This document shows, piece after piece, positions 59,477-64,000 of a stretch of 64,000 nucleotides of DNA (within the stretch, counting starts at the first letter, position 1; each line of letters begins with the position of its first letter). Under the pieces are notes generated by a model. That model saw only the letters and a program-made list of their open reading frames with translations, was not told where the DNA came from and did not search any database. The stretch covers positions 2,914,001 to 2,978,000 of the forward strand of contig JAQQWL010000005.1 in the NCBI GenBank assembly GCA_038363925.1. The letters run 5' to 3'. Source of the DNA: Apiospora phragmitis. Its lineage: Eukaryota; Ascomycota; Sordariomycetes; Amphisphaeriales; Apiosporaceae. A program made the translations under genes and the position numbers.

Positions 59477-60875
59477 TTATCGCAGTGGCTTTTTAACGAT
59501 ACCTAAAGCCCTGTCCAAGAACTGATACGTTCGTTGGTTACATAGAGCCAATGCTCCCATTTTGGCTTGCAAACTGCCTTGGCCTTCACTGCTTGGTACC
59601 CAGATTTCCTTATCCCGGTCGGGAACGTTGGCCAAGCCTTCGAAACAGCGTCGAGTGTGACTATTTACGTCCATGTACAGAGACGCACCGGCCCCAGAAA
59701 CCAGGACTGGGCACGTTACACGTGAGAGGAAGCTCGTGCCTTCCTCCTTTTCCGCAACAGCTAGAGTAAATTGCTTCATATGCAGCAATATTGCAGCTGG
59801 TGACGATAAACCAAAGAATGTACCAGTCATAGAGATCTCCTATTTCAGCTGGAATGACATCCGCTTCGCTACGCCGATCACCCTGTCTATGATACCCTGG
59901 CCTATCCATCCCTGTGTCCAGGCCGAGATGAAAAGGGGCGACACGTGAGCGGTGTCAAAGTCCCACATGTCGTAAAACGGATCCTGTGTCCAAGGAAATC
60001 ATGTGTTATCAGTATTTTCTTTTGTTTGAAGAAGTTCCATCCACTTACAATCGAAACGCACGCTTTGACGCTAGGGTCGACGGCAGCGCGTAAAGCAAAG
60101 TATCCACCCATGGAAGCCCCGGAGACCGCGATGCAGGCAACATCGAGATCAAGTTGAGGGTTCTGCTTGCTGAACTGGACAAGGTGGCTTATTACACATC
60201 CCGTCACCGCCTCCCAATCGGGCCGCATCTCGAGGTTGTGCTTGCGAAGCATCATGCCCTGTCCGGGCCCGTCGAAGGTAAGGACGGCGTACCCAGCGCC
60301 GGGCCCTCGGCGGGGTTTAGGAAGAACAGCTCTTCCTGACACGAGTCGGCACCACCACAGTTTATAAGGATGGGGATCTTCTTTCGGCCATGGATACGGC
60401 AGCTGGCGGGCGGCAGGTAGAGATAGGCCGGCAAGTGGAAGCCCCCCTCGTAGGGGATAGATAGGGTCAGGACGGGGCCTTCCATCAACGGTATAGCCTT
60501 GCGAAACAACTCGCCTACCTTCTCCGCCGTCGGCAGCGCGCGAGGGTCCTGCCTCATGGCCCCTCCGCCACGCCCGCTATCTGGCGCGGGCGAAGACACG
60601 TACATGTAGCCCTTTGCGCGTGTGTAGTTGGCGGCGCGAAGATAGGCTCGCCTCGCGGCGTCGCGGTTGCCATGTTGCGCGGCGTCGTCAGCCAACGCCT
60701 CGGCCCGCGTCGCCTGTGTGGCCCAGGCCTGCTCCCAGGATACCGGGTCATTGGGTTTGATATCCCCTACCGCCTCGAGAACCTCGGCCGCATCGGCGCC
60801 GCCGTAGACGGTGGTCCCCAGGATGCGGACGGTTTCGAAATCGAAGAAGGGACTGGTGGGGAAAAGCTTGTGCAT
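59477..60875 (-). CDS. alpha/beta hydrolase (DHPN-hydrolase/DUF1100-like), one frame break and an in-frame TAG
   Basis: Resembles a large alpha/beta-hydrolase group that includes 2,6-dihydroxypseudooxynicotine-type hydrolases and fungal cluster enzymes. From the ATG at 60875 it reads MHKLFPTSPFFDFETVRILG, then a helical part, then LINCGGADSCQEELFFL. A one-base correction near 60292 leads to GYAVLTFDGPGQGMM and the nucleophile elbow VSGASMGGYFAL. An intron at 59984-60048 (GTAAGT...ACAG) follows, then DPFYDMWDFDTAHV. A TAG at 59840-59842 interrupts FQLK and EISMTGTFFG; homologues have Trp there, so TGG-to-TAG fits. Near the C-terminus CPVLVSGAGASLYMDVN likely holds the acid residue; the expected catalytic His motif is replaced by EGQGSLQAK. 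It is therefore probably inactive. Confidence 0.75.
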
Positions 60876-61601
60876 CTTGGAACAGTGAGAAAGGACAGAG
60901 TATCTAATGAACTGACTATATTATTACTCAAACACGAACTCGATGGGGTAAACCATCTGTGGGCTTTTGTACGCTGACGACGTCTCACGAATAGAACCTG
61001 GTAGTGATACAGTTACCGCTAGGCAATCACTCATTCGCCGCGAAGCGGCTGTGACGGCGACTGAGTTGGACTCAGCTATGGATTATGCGTAGTCTGCGTC
61101 TGTGCTGCGATCTCCGAGGTGTCTTCGGCGACGAGTTCGGCGTTCGGACTTGTGACGTCGTCGTGCATCCCCACACATTCGGAGTACTTAATGCATACAC
61201 TCACTCACCGACCGTCATTTGTTATCTCAATGAGGATGGGCAGAAGGAGAAGAAGGATCTCATCGATAATTAGCTTCCTCTACAGTCGGTCAGTCAGTCT
61301 CGGGCGATCTTTGTTCATGTCAATCCTTTATTCATTCTATGTTTTCCTATAAGCAACTAGTGCTTTTCGATGTCCAACTATTCCTACGTAAAGAAACAGG
61401 GCAACAATACAGAGACTTCCATCCTCGTCACGCAGCCATTCCACAGGGCGTGTAATCGTATGAAAGAGGGCAGTTATTATCGCAGAGCCATTCAAGCAGC
61501 TGGAGGGCCTCGTTGCTGGCCTTTTTCCCACCTTCAAAGCGTGCAGTGGGACAGCCCATGGACTCATCGATTAGCAGATAGCATGTGGGGTCTTCCTGGT
61601 T
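60876..61601. other. intergenic, no gene seen
   Basis: About 725 bases with short opposed frames and no domain. The part next to 60876 is the likely promoter of the hydrolase. Confidence 0.4.
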
Positions 61602-62563
61602 CTATAATATGAATGACCAGGAACACTTGTAAGGGTCAGCTTCCGTGAGAGGCGGAGCGCCAAAGTTGGCAACGATTCGGTGTAGGAGCCACGGCGAAGA
61701 GATGAGGTTAGCCAGGGACGCCTCCCTCGTGTAATCCCAACGCAGCTTGCGATCAACCGAGAGACCGGGCTCCTTGCCCTCTGTTTGGGTTCTCATATCC
61801 CTATCGCTCCATTCCACGGTAGCGCCTCCCTGTGGTGGGCCCCAGGTCTCGGACTGGTCCTTTAGCACTCCCCACCGTGTCGTGAAGTGTTTACGGAGGC
61901 AGTACGGGTCATGCTCCAGATCAACGCGGCCATCAGCGTCCATCTTGACCGAGCACGGGCACATACCACCAATCTCCAGCGGTGGCCAGCGTGGCTTTCC
62001 ATGTATCATTCTAGGGAGAGATACACGCTTGGGCCCGTCTGGCGCCGTGTCCTCATCCGGCACACGAAGTCGTGTCCCCCTCAAGACTGCCCGGTCCGTG
62101 GCCGGTAGGCCAATTGTAGAGTAGTCGTGAAGGTCCGCCGGTTTAAAGTTTACACCGTCTACATAAAGGAATCTGGAGAAGCCTAGCAGGAGGCTCTTCA
62201 TCAAGAGCTCTTTCTGGCTGTTTTCCACTGGTATTCCCTGGTAAGCTAGCTATCTAATGAGGGTAGAGAAGGTCAGGAAAAACATACAATCATTGAATTT
62301 CTGGATTGGATCGTCTGAATTCCCGACAATCCTTGTAAGTCTCTTGGCCTCCGTGGCATTGGCCATGCGCTGGATGTGACTTGCTTTTCGGGCTGTGAGC
62401 TTGCCCTCCGGAAGCCTGGGCTCTTCTTCGAACTCCTGTATTTTGTTGGAATCCTTTTGGCACTTTGGCGGTTCTTCGAAACTCCGGCGTCGGCCGCAAT
62501 GGCCTTTGTGGCCTTCTTGCTGGCCTCACGTTGTGACTTTCGCTCAGACATGACGGAGATCAA
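61602..62563 (-). CDS. unknown protein, two exons
   Basis: I cannot assign a family. Exon 1 from about 62551 is basic (MSERKSQREASKKATKAIAA) and could resemble a bZIP-like basic region, but no leucine zipper is seen and the composition favours disorder. An intron at about 62235-62287 (GTATGT...ACCAG) joins to GIPVENSQKELLMKSLLLGF. Exon 2 has FSRFLYVDGVNFKPADLHDY, MCPCSVKMDADGRVDLEHDP and WDYTREASLANLISSPWLLH and ends CSWSFIL. It lies between the hydrolase and the Diels-Alderase on the same strand, so it may share their cluster, but no evidence of function exists. An alternative frame in exon 1 cannot be excluded. Confidence 0.5.
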
Positions 62564-62990
62564 TTAGTGTCACGAGTACGATGCGGGTAGAGGTAGAAAT
62601 AGGAATGTTAGTTTGAGACGAGAGATAAACGGAGAACAACGTTAGAACGGGATAGTAAGAAGCTCGAAAGAGGGTGCGACGTGTCTTGATATAGCTTTAG
62701 TACGGTAAGTAAGAAAGATATACGATGCTTCGTTTATAGGTTTCGTTTCTGTTAGGTTAACAACTTGATATCGAACCGAAAAGGAACAAAGAATGCTTTG
62801 TTCGAGGGCAAGTACATGGGGAGGTTGGAGAACGAAACGCTTAGGGCGAGTTTACTTTTCAAAGCTAGATGATAATTATACTAATCAGAATGGTAATAAA
62901 ACATATCCTATTCCACATAGTTGCCCCGAAAGAGTGGCGAGTTCTGAGGAAAGGTGAGAGCCTCGCTGAGAGCAACACCCTCGTATTGGT
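62564..62990. other. intergenic, no gene seen
   Basis: About 430 bases between two minus-strand genes. Likely the terminator of the Diels-Alderase and the promoter of the upstream-read neighbour. Confidence 0.4.
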
Positions 62991-64000
62991 CTAACCCCAC
63001 GTGCCCACCTGGGCAAGCCCCGAGAAACCGCTTCCCCCTATACCCTCACCAAGTATATACTCAAACCCCAAGTTGACATGCTCAACGAAGAAAGTGTAGT
63101 GCCGTCGATGCGACGGCGAGACGAGTTCCAACTGGAATCCGGTCACCTTGTCTTTGAGTGTGCCCGTGACGGTGCCACTATATGTCTTGGAGGCGAGGAC
63201 ATAATCCTCAGTCGTCGAAGTGCTCGAGCGTATGGTCTGGAATATTGGAGCACCGTCTTTGAACAAGACCACGGACTGATGACTATGCCCTTTCTCGAGA
63301 TTTGAACCGAACGAAAAGAAGCTCAAGACATAAGGGCCCAGCTTAGCTCGCACCGCTTAAAGATTTGTCAAACAAGTGAACCAGCTAAATACAATATCGT
63401 ACCGTGTCAGTATTTCCTGGCTGGCTGATGGTGAACAGGGACTCTTAAGTGATGTTGACATTACCTAAATGCAGACCAGAACCTTTCGTAGCCACCCATT
63501 CCGGCCCAGACCACTCTGCGTCCCTTGATGTTGACGTCCAGATCGACCGTACCGGCAGGAATAGGCTGCGACCAGTGCCAATGGCGAACCGGTTCCGTCG
63601 ATCCGTTCTGAGCCGGCCAGACCTGTCCATCGGCAGTGATGGGCTTCGCCTTGGACTGGATGAAGGCTTTACCGTCCAAGGTGTCGGACTTCATGGTTAC
63701 GACAGCCTCGCTTATCTCCGCATTGACAAGGAAGGAGAACTTGTACCCATCCTTCACGTCGTACCACACGCCCTGGTGCCTTGGGCACATGACTCCACGA
63801 CGGAATGGTCGGGATAGTAGACCTCGTAGAAGCGGGTGCGGTTGGCAAACGCAAACTCCATCGACAGGCGAAAGTTTCTAGTGCCGAGGATGGCGTAATT
63901 GGGATCACGGTAGAACCCAAAGACGAAAGATTGCATCCCGTCTTCCGAGATGCCGTCGAAGTCCCACTGCTCTCCAGCTGATGAGTTAAGGGGGCGGATC
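62991..64000 (-). CDS. lipocalin-fold Diels-Alderase family protein, partial at window edge, frame break and in-frame TAA
   Basis: Matches the two-domain lipocalin-like fold of fungal Diels-Alderases found in decalin and pyrrolizidine polyketide clusters. The window edge cuts the N-terminus; the visible part begins [19 protein letters not shown]. It continues with [20 protein letters not shown], then after a one-base correction near 63775 (GGG run) [19 protein letters not shown], and [27 protein letters not shown]. An intron at 63385-63464 fits. In exon 2, WFTCLTNL is followed by a TAA at 63357-63359 and then [17 protein letters not shown], so CAA-to-TAA is likely. Late blocks are [20 protein letters not shown] and [11 protein letters not shown]. 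If the TAA is real the product is truncated. Confidence 0.72.

Noticed and set aside
62273..62563. bZIP transcription factor in exon 1 of the unknown gene
   Set aside because: The stretch is basic, but the N-X7-R signature and leucine heptads are not seen.
1..64000. Alternative genetic code in which UAA/UAG encode Gln, suggested by many in-frame stops at Gln-like positions
   Set aside because: The intact slt11 and Egh16-like genes end in TAA, many frames end normally, and gene content is plainly ascomycete. Mutation is the simpler explanation.
1..64000. CRISPR array
   Set aside because: No regularly spaced direct repeats of 25-40 bp were seen; the organism is a fungus.

Overview
The window is nuclear DNA of a filamentous ascomycete, most likely a Sordariomycete-type plant-associated fungus. 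The evidence is short GT-AG introns of about 50-130 nt with GTAAGT/GTATGT-type donors; fungus-specific families (Zn2Cys6 factor, PTH11-like rhodopsin-fold receptor, Egh16/Mas1-like secreted protein, HET domain, NACHT-ankyrin STAND protein, lipocalin-fold Diels-Alderase); and AT-rich repeats with the scarcity of CpA/TpG and survival of CpG expected of repeat-induced point mutation (RIP). Gene calls are based on recognised motifs and joined reading frames; no database search was run.

Layout. 0.6-10.9 kb: Zn2Cys6 regulator (+), BTB/POZ protein (-), splicing factor Slt11/Ecm2 (-, intact), broken BBE-type FAD oxidase (+), PTH11-like receptor (-). 10.9-14.35 kb: gene-free. 14.35-25.7 kb: STAND protein with hydrolase, NACHT and ankyrin parts (+), small unknown gene (+), Hsp70/actin-fold ATPase (-), Cys-motif gene (+). 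25.9-38 kb: secreted GH127-type glycosidase (-), two related unknown genes (28.7-29.7 and 36.9-37.9 kb, both -) flanking the Egh16-like gene, an extended SDR and a Cys-rich gene (all +). 38-53 kb: transposon block. It holds a RIP-degraded TIR element, a tandem repeat, an old gene split by a 6.1-kb Ty1/Copia element, a 2.2-kb pogo-like element, and a RING-finger pseudogene. 54-57 kb: truncated HET gene, a 429-bp MITE, a truncated STAND-type N-terminal gene, and two small elements with shared GTGTCACGGC ends. 58-64 kb: unknown coiled-coil gene (+), alpha/beta hydrolase (-), unknown gene (-), and a Diels-Alderase running off the right edge (-).

Two kinds of damage recur. Most genes need one or more single-base frame corrections, usually in a short homopolymer, which may be assembly error. 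Many coherent frames are also interrupted by TAA/TAG codons that a C-to-T change at CpA (CAA, CAG or, on the other strand, TGG) would explain. Slt11 and the Egh16-like gene are clean. The region thus looks like accessory, transposon-rich fungal DNA rich in self/non-self recognition genes, secreted proteins and possibly the edge of a secondary-metabolite cluster.
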